Origin: Clostridia bacterium
Lineage (GTDB): Bacteria > Bacillota > Clostridia > UMGS1840 > HGM11507
Reading direction: 5' to 3'
Length of the DNA: 44,587 bases
Assembly: GCA_017554615.1 (NCBI GenBank)
Contig: JAFZHY010000010.1
Coordinates: 1 to 44,587 of the forward strand
Part shown: positions 23,490 to 31,894 of the stretch, in pieces
Position numbering within the stretch: the first letter of the stretch is position 1
Layout of the letters: each line of letters begins with the position of its first letter
Program-made: the position numbers and the translations under genes
The notes under the pieces: generated by a model
The model's database searches: none
What the model was told of the DNA's origin: nothing
The model's input: only the letters and a program-made list of their open reading frames with translations

Positions 23490-24590
23490 TTATCCTCCTA
23501 TAATGCTCGTTAGTGAATCAATAATAAATTTAAGTTCCTCATTTGTCGTTCCGTTTCCTGACGGAAGAAGAACAGTTTTTCTAAATAAATCTTCGGAAAC
23601 ATTATTTATAGTTATATAATCAAATGAATTAAATGCTTCCTGAGTATGCATAGGGTTAAACCCACGCCTTACTTCTATTCCCATTTCAATCATTTTATCG
23701 GTAACAAATTCTGCTTTACCATTTTCTAAAATAATACCGTTTTGCCAATAGGAAGAGCCTTCTTTATCGGATATAAGTTTTACACCCTTTAAGTTAGAAA
23801 AACCTTTTTTATAGGTATTAAATATTTCTCTTTTTCTGTCAAGTAAAAAATCAAGCCTTTTTAACTGGCTTACCCCAAGCCCTGCGTTAATATTACTCAT
23901 AAGATAATTGTAGCCAACCTCTTTATGAATATATGCAGTTGATTTTGCTTTTGCCTGATTGGCAAGATATTTCATCTTTTCATAAAAACTTTCGTTTCGT
24001 GTTAAAACTGCGCCACCCATAGATGTAGTAACTATCTTGGAATAACTAAAGGATATAACTGATATATCCCCGTAAGACCCGCATTTTTTGTCCTTATACA
24101 TTCCGCCTAAAGATTCTGCACTGTCTGAAATAAGAGGAACGCTGTACAAATCGCATATTTCTCTTATAGCATCATAATCGAAAGAGGCACCGTAAGTATC
24201 AACTGCCATAACACATTTTGGCAAATTATCCTTATACTTTTCAAATGTTTTTTTTAAACACTCTTCGTCCATTGTGCCATCTTCCTTACAGTCGATAAAC
24301 ACAGGAATTGCTCTTTCATAAATAATCGGATATATAGTTCCGCAGTATGTAAGTGTAGGGCAAAAAACAATATCAGAATCTGATACATCAAGTGCTTTTA
24401 AGGCAAGATGAATTCCTGCAGTACCATTTGCAAGAAGCAGAGCATATGGCATATCTGTTGCATCTTTAAGCATTGTAGTCATCTTATCTATATTGTCGCC
24501 TTTATATGAAATCTGGCATTTATCAAGTGCGTCTTGTATATATTTTCCCTCATCGCCAAAAAACAAGGGTTTTGAAATTTCTATTTTCAT
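23490..24590 (-). CDS. DegT/DnrJ/EryC1/StrS-family aminotransferase
   Basis: A 366-residue PLP-dependent enzyme of the sugar aminotransferase family. The PLP lysine is Lys185 in FSYSKIVTTSMGGA, the cofactor-stacking region is LANGTAGIHLALKAL near residues 53-67, and the PLP-ring aspartate is Asp156 in ISDSAESLG. These enzymes usually aminate keto-sugars for lipopolysaccharide, teichoic or secondary-metabolite sugars, but no nucleotide-sugar genes lie nearby. AGGAG precedes the ATG. It is the first gene of an operon with a membrane protein and a B12-radical SAM enzyme. Confidence 0.9.
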   Translation of the reverse strand: MKIEISKPLFFGDEGKYIQDALDKCQISYKGDNIDKMTTMLKDATDMPYALLLANGTAGIHLALKALDVSDSDIVFCPTLTYCGTIYPIIYERAIPVFIDCKEDGTMDEECLKKTFEKYKDNLPKCVMAVDTYGASFDYDAIREICDLYSVPLISDSAESLGGMYKDKKCGSYGDISVISFSYSKIVTTSMGGAVLTRNESFYEKMKYLANQAKAKSTAYIHKEVGYNYLMSNINAGLGVSQLKRLDFLLDRKREIFNTYKKGFSNLKGVKLISDKEGSSYWQNGIILENGKAEFVTDKMIEMGIEVRRGFNPMHTQEAFNSFDYITINNVSEDLFRKTVLLPSGNGTTNEELKFIIDSLTSIIGG

Positions 24591-24609
24591 TTTGTCTCCT
24601 GTAAATTAA

Positions 24610-24640
24610 AGGGGTTGACAGTAATGCTACTTCAACCCCT
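24610..24640 (-). terminator. Hairpin between the zinc-ribbon gene and the DegT gene
   Basis: AGGGGTTGA pairs with TCAACCCCT around a 13-base loop. On the minus strand it is followed by only a weak T-stretch, so it may attenuate rather than stop transcription into the DegT operon. Confidence 0.5.
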
Positions 24641-24646
24641 CATAAA

Positions 24647-25303
24647 TTATCCTATGTTATTTAAAAATTCACTGATTATTTTATCATAATCATATCCTGC
24701 CATTTTAATAACATACTTTGCTATAACAATAAAGTAATATTTACTCACAGATGAAGCAAGATAAAAGTCTTCTGAAAGTTCGGTGTCTATATGTGCGCCT
24801 CCGCATTTATTTGCAACTGCCTTTATCATCTTACCCACAGTAACCGAACGGCTGCCCTCTCTTTTTATAACTGTCTGATACAAAAATGCATCCAAAGTAA
24901 GTTTATCCTCTAAAGAAAAGAGAGAATCAGGATGAATAACATTATCTTCAAAAGATATTCTTCCTTTGTGGAATAAAGGCTCTCCTAGAATTTTTGGAAG
25001 AAGAGAATTTTCTCCGTCGCATAAAAGCATACGAAGGTTAATTGCCATAACATTTAAAAACTCATTTATCTTCTTTTTTTCAAAAAGATAACAACTGATT
25101 GCAAGAAGTTTTATACATTCTATAAATTTCTTTTTAAGTTCTTCAGGCGTAATTTCCATAATAATTGTTGCCTTATATTCTTCCATACCGCACTCAGGGC
25201 AAGAAAGAAGAATATCCTTTTCTTCTATAACCTGCTCTGTGCCACAGTTTAAGCAAATATAAGTACCCTTTGGAACTTCGCTGTTAGCAAATACTTTATG
25301 CAT
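24647..25303 (-). CDS. Zinc-ribbon protein of unknown function
   Basis: A 218-residue protein. The N-terminus is a zinc ribbon: GTYICLNCGTEQVI (first CxxC near residues 17-20) and LLSCPECGMEEY (second CxxC near 34-37). The remaining 165 residues are mostly helical, with MLLCDGENSLLPKILGEPLFH near 91-111 and a hydrophobic end (YYFIVIAKYVIKMAGYD). I do not recognise the C-terminal domain. GAGGTG precedes the ATG. It follows malic enzyme by 31 bases, so it is probably expressed from the Ldh/malic enzyme promoter. A regulatory or nucleic-acid role for the ribbon is a guess. Confidence 0.65.
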   Translation of the reverse strand: MHKVFANSEVPKGTYICLNCGTEQVIEEKDILLSCPECGMEEYKATIIMEITPEELKKKFIECIKLLAISCYLFEKKKINEFLNVMAINLRMLLCDGENSLLPKILGEPLFHKGRISFEDNVIHPDSLFSLEDKLTLDAFLYQTVIKREGSRSVTVGKMIKAVANKCGGAHIDTELSEDFYLASSVSKYYFIVIAKYVIKMAGYDYDKIISEFLNNIG

Positions 25304-25334
25304 AAAAACACCTCAAACTTTGCAATTATTAAAA

Positions 25335-26507
25335 CTAATCTCTGCAAACTCCTGTTTTTCTTGCTGCTTCGGCAACTGCTTTTGCAACTGCAGGGGCAAC
25401 TCTTTCGTCAAATGCTGCAGGGATAACATATTCAGGAGTAATTTCTTCTTCTTTAATAATGTTAGCAATCGCTGTTGCAGCAGCAATTTTCATTTCGTCA
25501 TTGATATCTGTTGCTTTAGCGTCAAAAGCACCTCTGAATATACCAGGGAATGCAAGAACATTGTTAATCTGGTTAGGGAAGTCGCTTCTTCCTGTACCCA
25601 TAATTTTAACTCCTGCTTCTTTTGCAAGGTCAGGCATAATTTCAGGTGTAGGGTTAGCCATAGCAAATACGATAGGGTCTTTTGCCATTGTTTTAACCAT
25701 TTCAGGTGTTAAACTTCCTGGAGCAGAAACGCCGATAAATACGTCTGCGCCAACGATAACATCTTCTAAACTGCCTTTTTTAAGTTCAAGGTTAGAAATT
25801 TCAGCCATTTCTGCTTTAATAGGGTTAAGATTATCTCTTCCCTTATAAATAGCACCCTTTGTATCGCAAAGGATAACCTTTTTAAGACCCATGCTCATAA
25901 GAAGTTTTGTAATAGCGATACCGGCAGCACCAGAACCGTTAACAACAACTTCTATCTTGGAAATATCTTTTTTAACATATTTTAGCGCATTCATCATAGC
26001 AGCAAGTGTAACAACTGCTGTTCCGTGCTGGTCATCGTGGAAAATCGGAATATCGCATTTTTCCTTTAATTTCTTTTCGATTTCAAAACAACGAGGAGCA
26101 GAAATATCTTCTAAGTTAACTCCGCCAAATGAACCTGCAAGTTTTTCAACAATAAATACAATTTCGTCAACATCTTTTGTTCTTACACATAGAGGAAAAG
26201 CGTCAACATCAGCAAATGCTTTGAATAATACACATTTACCTTCCATAACAGGCATACCTGCTTCAGGGCCGATATCGCCTAAGCCTAATACAGCAGTACC
26301 GTCTGTTATAACTGCAACCATATTGGAACGACGGGTATATTTATAAGATAAAGATACATCTTCAGAAATTTTTAGACAAGGCTCAGCAACACCTGGTGTG
26401 TATGCAACTGATAAATCGTCTTTATTTTCTACTTTTGCTCTTGATATAACTTCAATTTTACCTGCCCATTCTTCGTGGGCTTTAAGTGCTCTTTCTTTAA
26501 TATCCAT
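25335..26507 (-). CDS. NAD(P)-dependent malic enzyme
   Basis: A 390-residue short bacterial-type malic enzyme that oxidatively decarboxylates malate to pyruvate and CO2. Signatures are SVAYTPGVAEPC near residues 33-44, TDGTAVLGLGDIGPEAGMPVMEGK near 68-91 with the catalytic lysine, the metal-binding stretch IFHDDQHGTAVV near 155-166, and the dinucleotide fold VVNGSGAAGIAI near 187-198. Length matches the non-fused enzymes, lacking the phosphotransacetylase tail. AAGGATGG precedes the ATG. It lies 24 bases after a malate/lactate-type dehydrogenase, so the two share a promoter and possibly a substrate. Confidence 0.94.
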   Translation of the reverse strand: MDIKERALKAHEEWAGKIEVISRAKVENKDDLSVAYTPGVAEPCLKISEDVSLSYKYTRRSNMVAVITDGTAVLGLGDIGPEAGMPVMEGKCVLFKAFADVDAFPLCVRTKDVDEIVFIVEKLAGSFGGVNLEDISAPRCFEIEKKLKEKCDIPIFHDDQHGTAVVTLAAMMNALKYVKKDISKIEVVVNGSGAAGIAITKLLMSMGLKKVILCDTKGAIYKGRDNLNPIKAEMAEISNLELKKGSLEDVIVGADVFIGVSAPGSLTPEMVKTMAKDPIVFAMANPTPEIMPDLAKEAGVKIMGTGRSDFPNQINNVLAFPGIFRGAFDAKATDINDEMKIAAATAIANIIKEEEITPEYVIPAAFDERVAPAVAKAVAEAARKTGVCRD

Positions 26508-26531
26508 TATAAAACCATCCTTTTTATTATT

Positions 26532-27617
26532 TTACGCATTGAAATATGCATCGTAATCTAACCCAACAACCTGACCGATTTCTTTAAGTTCTGCAATAGT
26601 TTTTTCGTTAGCAGGAATACCTGTAACTAATTTTTCAGCCATAGATTCAACTTCTTTTTCACCGTGAGTGAAAATTCTGTCATGTCCGTCTGCTTTAGGG
26701 CTTTCTCTTAATTCTTTTAGAAGAAGGCTCATACGGTCTTTGATTTCTTTCTTATCTCCAAACATTCCGTAATCGATTGCCCAGAAACAGAATGAAGTAT
26801 CAGCATTACCACTGTTTTTAACGTGTGGAGAAGTTGTTCCACCTGCGAAAATAGAAGTAAACATTTCAACAATGATTCCTAAACCGTAACCTTTGTGAGA
26901 ACCGCTTTCTTCTGTGCATCCGCCAAGAGGGAAAATACCTCCGCCAAGTTTACCGATAATGTTTTTAAGAACTCTTGATGCTTCGTCACAGTCAGCACCG
27001 TTTTCGTCAGCAGCCCATCCCTGAGGAAGAGGAGCTTCTTTTTTATTATAAACTTCAAGTTTACCTCTTGTAACAACTGTTGTAGCAACGTCATACCAGA
27101 AGTCAACAGGGTCGGCAGGCATACAAACTGCGATAGGGCTTGTACCAAGCATTGCTTTTTTACCGTATGTAGGAATAGCGATAGCTTCAGTATTTGTCAT
27201 ACAGATACCAAGAAGGTCATTATCAGCAGCCATCTTTGTATAGTAACCTGCGATACCGTAGTGGTTAGAACCTCTTACAACAACTGCGCCTATACCATGC
27301 TCTTTTGCTTTTTTAATAGCAAGTTCCATACCCATTTTACCAACAACCTGACCCATTGATTTAGGAGCATCAAAAACTGCAGAAATAGGAGTTTCAAATA
27401 CTAACTCAGGTTTAGCATCAACTGCTATTGAACCTTCTTCAATAGCTTTATGATAACGGATAAGTCTCTGAATACCGTGAGATTCTATTCCGTAAAGGTC
27501 TGCTGTAAGTAAAACATCAACAATAGTTTTACTTTCTTCAGCTGTAAAACCTCTTTTTTCAAATACATCTTCACAGTATTTTCTAACAATTTTAGCATCT
27601 AAATTTACATATGCCAT
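26532..27617 (-). CDS. Malate/L-lactate/ureidoglycolate dehydrogenase-family oxidoreductase
   Basis: A 361-residue NAD(P)-dependent dehydrogenase of the Ldh_2 family, which has its own non-Rossmann fold. Family motifs are ADLYGIESHGIQRL near residues 40-53 and VVVRGSNHYGIAGYY near 109-123 with the conserved histidines, then GTSPIAVCMPA and GSHKGYGLGIIVEMFTSIFAGG near 257-278. The ATG at 27617 is preceded by GGGTGG; the upstream in-frame start at 27641 has no such site. Substrate choice among malate, lactate and others is not certain, but the adjacent malic enzyme favours malate. It is the first gene of the operon. Confidence 0.9.
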   Translation of the reverse strand: MAYVNLDAKIVRKYCEDVFEKRGFTAEESKTIVDVLLTADLYGIESHGIQRLIRYHKAIEEGSIAVDAKPELVFETPISAVFDAPKSMGQVVGKMGMELAIKKAKEHGIGAVVVRGSNHYGIAGYYTKMAADNDLLGICMTNTEAIAIPTYGKKAMLGTSPIAVCMPADPVDFWYDVATTVVTRGKLEVYNKKEAPLPQGWAADENGADCDEASRVLKNIIGKLGGGIFPLGGCTEESGSHKGYGLGIIVEMFTSIFAGGTTSPHVKNSGNADTSFCFWAIDYGMFGDKKEIKDRMSLLLKELRESPKADGHDRIFTHGEKEVESMAEKLVTGIPANEKTIAELKEIGQVVGLDYDAYFNA

Positions 27618-27651
27618 TTTAAACCACCCTTTTTTAATCATATTTTTTTTA

Positions 27652-27680
27652 ATTATATCACTTTAAAATGAAAGTTTCAA
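27652..27680 (-). promoter_or_regulatory. Sigma-A promoter of the malate operon
   Basis: Minus-strand TTGAAA (27675-27680), a 17-base spacer and TATAAT (27652-27657), 34 bases before the Ldh-family start codon. Confidence 0.8.
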
Positions 27681-27712
27681 CACCTATTAAGAACATTTTT
27701 TGCCTTTTTAAT

Positions 27713-27740
27713 CATTTTAAGATACCCTGATACATAATTA
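27713..27740 (+). promoter_or_regulatory. Possible sigma-E-like promoter of the small-protein operon
   Basis: CATTTT (27713-27718, preceded by T) and CATAATTA (27733-27740) are 14 bases apart, the same spacing and nearly the same elements as in front of spoIIM (8234-8261). No convincing sigma-A pair is seen; TATAAA at 27739 lacks a -35. The -10 matches the Bacillus pattern in only its first part. Confidence 0.35.
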
Positions 27741-27762
27741 TAAACCAAGGGGGGAGTTTTTT

Positions 27763-27969
27763 ATGAATAATATTAACGAAACAGTTTTTAACAGAGCAAA
27801 AAATAAAATCAATTCTATGCTCTCAGATAAACAAAAAGAAGAACTTATGGCAAAAATCAAGGATATGGATAAAGATTCCCTTAAGGGTATTTTAAAAAAT
27901 ATAAATCCTGATAAGGTAGACGACCCGGATTTAAGAGAATTTGTGAAAAATTTTAAGTCCGGTATATAG
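27763..27969 (+). CDS. Small charged protein of unknown function
   Basis: A 68-residue highly charged helical protein with many Lys and Asp residues (SDKQKEELMAKIKDMDKDSLKGIL). There is no cysteine, no signal peptide and no membrane segment. I do not recognise a family. GGGGGGAG lies upstream of the ATG. It is the first of three same-strand genes separated by 9 bases and then a 23-base overlap, and the upstream region has a sigma-E-like promoter, so a sporulation role is possible. Confidence 0.7.
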   Translation: MNNINETVFNRAKNKINSMLSDKQKEELMAKIKDMDKDSLKGILKNINPDKVDDPDLREFVKNFKSGI

Positions 27970-27978
27970 GAGGAATAT

Positions 27979-28317
27979 ATGGATAGCAATGATTTACTCT
28001 CTTCCATTACGGATATGTTTTCAAACCCTGAATCAAGAGATAAAATTCAGGGGGTAGCAGAGTTATTAGGGTCAAATAAATCAACAAACACTAATCAGGA
28101 TATATTCGGGGAGGAAATGATGTCCCTTATGGGCAGAGTGATGCAGGGGTTTAACAGGCAGGATAACCGAATAGACCTGCTTAATTCCATAAGACCGTAT
28201 CTTAAAGAAAAAAGAGCAGGAAATATTGATTTGGCAATAAGGCTTATAAGGCTTATAAATATTGCCGGTGATTTTAAGTTAAAGGATGTTAGTAATGTAT
28301 CAGACATATCAGAGTGA
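27979..28317 (+). CDS. Small soluble protein of unknown function
   Basis: A 112-residue helical protein without signal or membrane segment. Its second half (RQDNRIDLLNSIRPYLKEKRAGNIDLAIRLIRLIN) is a pattern I associate with short hypothetical proteins of spore-forming Clostridia, but no function is known to me. AGGAGG lies upstream of the ATG. It starts 9 bases after the 68-residue protein and overlaps the 80-residue protein downstream, so the three are translationally linked. Confidence 0.72.
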   Translation: MDSNDLLSSITDMFSNPESRDKIQGVAELLGSNKSTNTNQDIFGEEMMSLMGRVMQGFNRQDNRIDLLNSIRPYLKEKRAGNIDLAIRLIRLINIAGDFKLKDVSNVSDISE

Positions 28318-28537
28318 ACCAGTTAAAAAAAATGAAGAAAAACTTATTCCAAAAGAAATAATAAATGATAACTGTAATGTAAAACCCTGTAAAAAACAAA
28401 ATACTTCCAGGAATTTATTTTCAGGAATAAACAATGAAGACTTACTTATTTTAGGACTTTTGTTTTTACTCTATAACGAAGACTGTCAGGATAATATGCT
28501 TCTTATGGTGCTTGTTGCATTATTATTTATCAAGTGA
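28295..28537 (+). CDS. Small protein with hydrophobic C-terminus
   Basis: An 80-residue protein. The N-terminal half is polar with a CKKQNTSRN stretch. The C-terminal half has two short hydrophobic segments broken by an acidic turn: LLILGLLFLLYNEDCQDNMLLMVLVALLFIK (split near residues 51-80). This layout recurs in small clostridial proteins of unknown role and suggests membrane or spore-coat association. The ATG at 28295 is used because AAAGGA is eight bases upstream; the ATG at 28286 overlaps that site. It overlaps the previous gene by 23 bases, and a terminator follows. Confidence 0.7.
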   Translation: MYQTYQSEPVKKNEEKLIPKEIINDNCNVKPCKKQNTSRNLFSGINNEDLLILGLLFLLYNEDCQDNMLLMVLVALLFIK

Positions 28538-28546
28538 TAACTATAC

Positions 28547-28579
28547 AAAAAAGCCAAGTGTAAAAACACTTGGCTTTTT
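28547..28579. terminator. Terminator between the small-protein operon and the beta-helix gene
   Basis: AAAAAAGCCAAGTG pairs with CACTTGGCTTTTT around TAAAAA, with runs suited to both strands. It ends the small-protein operon and lies 15 bases past the stop of the converging secreted protein gene. Confidence 0.88.
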
Positions 28580-28594
28580 AATTTGGTTTTTTAA

Positions 28595-31500
28595 TTATTC
28601 AGTAATATTGTAACCTGATGCAGCACCGTATACTACATATTCTTCCCCTGCATTTTCAGGATTTTTGATATCTTCGTATATAGCATATGGTCTGATATAA
28701 TACTGTTTTTGTAATCTTAAATTGTGGAATAATACTCCGTATGCATAGAAGTCTGTAAGAGCGATTGCTCCCTGAACTTGTTCATCACAATTACCTATTG
28801 TAGCATTTGATGAAGACGAAGAGAATACAACGCCGTATTCTTTAATTCTGTAACCTGGGTATGTTGAAAGTCTTGTTGCAAGTGCTGCGTATGGAGTTGT
28901 AATGCTAAGTCTGCCTTCCTGGCTCTTTACTGTTATAGGGTCGCCAGCAGTTGCTACGCCTGAGAATGGACTTGTATATTCGATTGCTAACTTAGTAAAG
29001 TCAACTTCTTCATAGTTCTGGTAATCGTCATATGTAAGTCTTGTGTCATTGTTAAGCATTGTAACTTTATCCATAGAATATACACTCTGTAAATATTCGT
29101 GGTTATCGTATACTTTATTTACAATAACAAATCTGTCTGCAGATTTACATCCTTCATATCCGTCAATTGTCTGAGTTGCATAGATTTTATGAACACCGTC
29201 TGCTAAAGTAGCAGTATATTCAAATTTATTTGTTGTTGGATCTAATGGAGCATTATATGGAACGTTGTCTATATAAATTGTAACTTTAGTTGCTCCAAGC
29301 TGGTAGATACCTGAAATTTTAACCTGATTTTCATCAGTTTCTTTATCTGGTTTAGGATCTATAAGAATAGGAGCATTTGCTCTTGCGTTATTTATAGTTC
29401 CTGTATATCTTTCTGATAACTGTGCTTTAAATAATGATCTTGGGTTAACTGCACCTGTAACTGATTCTTTGTATGAATCACCTACGATAGATGTATTATT
29501 AGATGTTGCAAAGTTAGCAGCAGTAGGACCTACTTCCTGTCCGTTTGAGCCTACATATTTGTATGCAGCCTGATATGTTGCAATGTTTGCAGCTTTAGCA
29601 GAAGATGCAGCTGTGTCTGTATAATTTCCCCAGATACCAACTGCAAAGTTCTGATATGTTAGCGGTGGTTTATGAGAAATAATTGTAGATGCAAGTGAAT
29701 TCCATACTACACAACCAACAGCAGACCATCCGTGAGATGCATCTGTACCATAGTAACCACGGTTTGCTACAGCAATCATACCGTAAGATGAGTTAGGTAC
29801 CTGATAAACATTATCATAAAGAACCCCTGTTGACCACGCATAGTGAGTTTCAGAAGCAAAGTTAGCACTGTCTGCAATATTATCAACATATGCTATAGGA
29901 CCTGTTATTGTTTTACTTGTAGCATAGTCATGTCTTGCGTCGTTAGAATAACAACCTGTGAATAATATCTGCTGAGTAGCCTTGTTGTTACCACCTGTAA
30001 CATGGAAAGGATATCTTCTGTCCCCTGCCATTTTGGAAATAGGTTCTAAAGATGAGCAGTTTCTTACTGTTATCTGTTTTGAACCTTCATATAAGTCAAC
30101 TACACTGTAGTAGAAATGTTTACCTGTTACATCTCTTACGAATACATTTTCAGCATATTTAACTTCGATTGCTGATTTAGCATGAGCTTCGTCAGTAGGT
30201 GTTCCGTTATAGTAAGATTCAAATCTCATATTTTCCACACCGATATCTGTTGCCTGTACTACAGTAGGTTGATGTGCTCTTATATATGTAGGTGTTAAAC
30301 TTGTATTAATTGGAACATAGAAAGGAAAATCAACTGTAATCTGTGTTCCGTCAATAGCAGTTATAGTTCTTTCAGTATAGATTGTAAATTCAGGAACATA
30401 ATATGTACCGTTATTGATATATTGTCCGTCCCATGAAGCATCTCCGCCATTATTGTTCTTAATTCCTGACATACCTAATGCTTCTGACCATGCTTCAGTA
30501 GAAGGCTGGGTTATAGTGATTTTCTGCCCAACTGATAATTTAGCTGCATTTGCAGCGCTTAGATTAAAAGTTCTGCTTCCTGATTTAACATAACTATCTG
30601 TTATATAATAATCTGCGGCTATATCATTTTGCCATGCACCAAGAATACTGATCATAACATATGATGCTGCATTATTAGCATAAAGAACTGTACCTGTAGG
30701 GCCCTGACCTTCACCGGAAAGCACAACCCCGCTCTTAAGATTAATTGTTGAGCCTATATAATATCTTCCTGCCTTAAGTTTTACAACACGCATCTTACCG
30801 TCCTGCTTATATAACTGAGTAGCAGTATCAATCGCAGCCTGAATATTTGCAGTATCATCTAACTGGTTGCCTCTTGCCTGAACAGTTGCTGCCACATCAA
30901 GGTTTTCAGTAACAGGAAGTTCATATTCTCCACCATAAAAACCTGCATAAGAGAAGTCAGACATTTTATCTCCCTGGCTGTTATATGTTTTATACTGAAG
31001 TTTTCCGTCAACAGGTTTTACAATATCTGCATCCACTGGTGCCTGCTGTGCAGGTGCTATAAATTCTACATCTGGAATTTCTGGTTCAAATTCGCCAGGA
31101 TAAACTTCCATTTTATCTATATATGCTTCACCAACGATTGTTGAGTCAAATACTACCTGAACTCTCATTGAAGTTGCATTTGCAGGAACTGTTACCATAC
31201 TCCATCCTGGATACCATCCACCTTTTGGTGATGGAGCGAAAGACATAACCCCAACCTGAGTTGAACCGTTAAAATATTTTACATAAACTGTTAGTTTACC
31301 ACTTAAAATATTAAAATATCCGCTTACAGTGTAAGACTGTCCACCTGTTACGTTGATTGCAGGCGATCCAATACCGTACGCGCCACTTTCAGAAGTGTCA
31401 ACTAAATATACACTGCTGTTTCCGTCATATGCTTCTTCATTTGTTACATATGCAGTATTTGCGTTTGCAGCACCAAAATATGCCCAATCACCAAGTCTGG

Positions 31501-31618
31501 AAGCAACATTCTCAAAAGAATACTCGTATATTGGAGTTGCAGCAGCCATTACACCCCCAAACGGTAAAGTTGATAAGATTAGTGCCAGTGTTAAAATTAA
31601 ACAAAAAAATCTTTTCAT
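28595..31618 (-). CDS. Secreted multidomain beta-helix protein (pectate lyase superfamily)
   Basis: A 1007-residue exported protein. Residues 1-26 are a signal peptide ending VMAAA. Residues about 30-175 form a carbohydrate-binding-module-like beta sandwich (VSGYFNILSGKLTVYVKYF). Residues about 240-710 are a right-handed beta-helix of the pectate lyase superfamily type, opening with QARGNQLDDTANIQAAID and VVKLKAGRYYIGSTINLKSG. Later domains are immunoglobulin-like (about 760-840) and a C-terminal beta domain with GVVFSSSSS and YYIRPYAIYE. No SLH, LPxTG or dockerin is visible, so it is probably free or held by its binding module. The ATG at 31618 follows GGAGG. The substrate is not determined. 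Confidence 0.82.
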   Translation of the reverse strand: MKRFFCLILTLALILSTLPFGGVMAAATPIYEYSFENVASRLGDWAYFGAANANTAYVTNEEAYDGNSSVYLVDTSESGAYGIGSPAINVTGGQSYTVSGYFNILSGKLTVYVKYFNGSTQVGVMSFAPSPKGGWYPGWSMVTVPANATSMRVQVVFDSTIVGEAYIDKMEVYPGEFEPEIPDVEFIAPAQQAPVDADIVKPVDGKLQYKTYNSQGDKMSDFSYAGFYGGEYELPVTENLDVAATVQARGNQLDDTANIQAAIDTATQLYKQDGKMRVVKLKAGRYYIGSTINLKSGVVLSGEGQGPTGTVLYANNAASYVMISILGAWQNDIAADYYITDSYVKSGSRTFNLSAANAAKLSVGQKITITQPSTEAWSEALGMSGIKNNNGGDASWDGQYINNGTYYVPEFTIYTERTITAIDGTQITVDFPFYVPINTSLTPTYIRAHQPTVVQATDIGVENMRFESYYNGTPTDEAHAKSAIEVKYAENVFVRDVTGKHFYYSVVDLYEGSKQITVRNCSSLEPISKMAGDRRYPFHVTGGNNKATQQILFTGCYSNDARHDYATSKTITGPIAYVDNIADSANFASETHYAWSTGVLYDNVYQVPNSSYGMIAVANRGYYGTDASHGWSAVGCVVWNSLASTIISHKPPLTYQNFAVGIWGNYTDTAASSAKAANIATYQAAYKYVGSNGQEVGPTAANFATSNNTSIVGDSYKESVTGAVNPRSLFKAQLSERYTGTINNARANAPILIDPKPDKETDENQVKISGIYQLGATKVTIYIDNVPYNAPLDPTTNKFEYTATLADGVHKIYATQTIDGYEGCKSADRFVIVNKVYDNHEYLQSVYSMDKVTMLNNDTRLTYDDYQNYEEVDFTKLAIEYTSPFSGVATAGDPITVKSQEGRLSITTPYAALATRLSTYPGYRIKEYGVVFSSSSSNATIGNCDEQVQGAIALTDFYAYGVLFHNLRLQKQYYIRPYAIYEDIKNPENAGEEYVVYGAASGYNITE

Positions 31619-31723
31619 GGTTTTCCTCCATACTGATTTATTAAGAAACTGTTTCGCATATTTGAAGTTTGCGCGGCCGCCTCTTTCGCCCTGATATTTA
31701 TAAAGATTAAATTGAAAGTTATT

Positions 31724-31801
31724 GTCGGAATTTTCCGACCTTACATATAATGCCGAATATGGCAAAAATACGCGTTTATCCTAAATAAAAAACGCGTTCA
31801 A
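31724..31801 (-). promoter_or_regulatory. Cluster of dyads and likely promoter of the beta-helix gene
   Basis: Within 80 bases lie a perfect palindrome GTCGGAA-TT-TTCCGAC (31724-31739), TGCC-GAATAT-GGCA (31751-31764), and two copies of ACGCGTT (31770-31776 and 31792-31798) exactly 22 bases apart. A minus-strand TTGAAC (31796-31801) overlaps the outer copy; the matching -10 is poor. Paired CG-centred dyads two helical turns apart look like operators for a dimeric sugar-responsive repressor. No other gene lies in 31619-31894. Confidence 0.45.
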
Positions 31802-31894
31802 GTTAAGATTAGCACAAAATTTTTCAAAAATCAAGCATTTTTTGTAATAAATGTATAAATCTTGTTTGTATTTTGTAAAATTTTAGTTAAATAT

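Noticed and set aside
25320..25712. Cys/Asn/Phe-rich plus-strand frame opposite malic enzyme
   Set aside because: Shadow frame of a clearly recognised enzyme.
26879..27148. Minus-strand frame within the Ldh-family gene in another phase
   Set aside because: Same-strand shadow; the Ldh-family frame has the conserved motifs across the same bases.
31671..31680. NotI-like GCGGCCGC as a cloning scar
   Set aside because: It lies in otherwise natural AT-rich leader sequence with no vector-like context, so a chance site is the simpler explanation.
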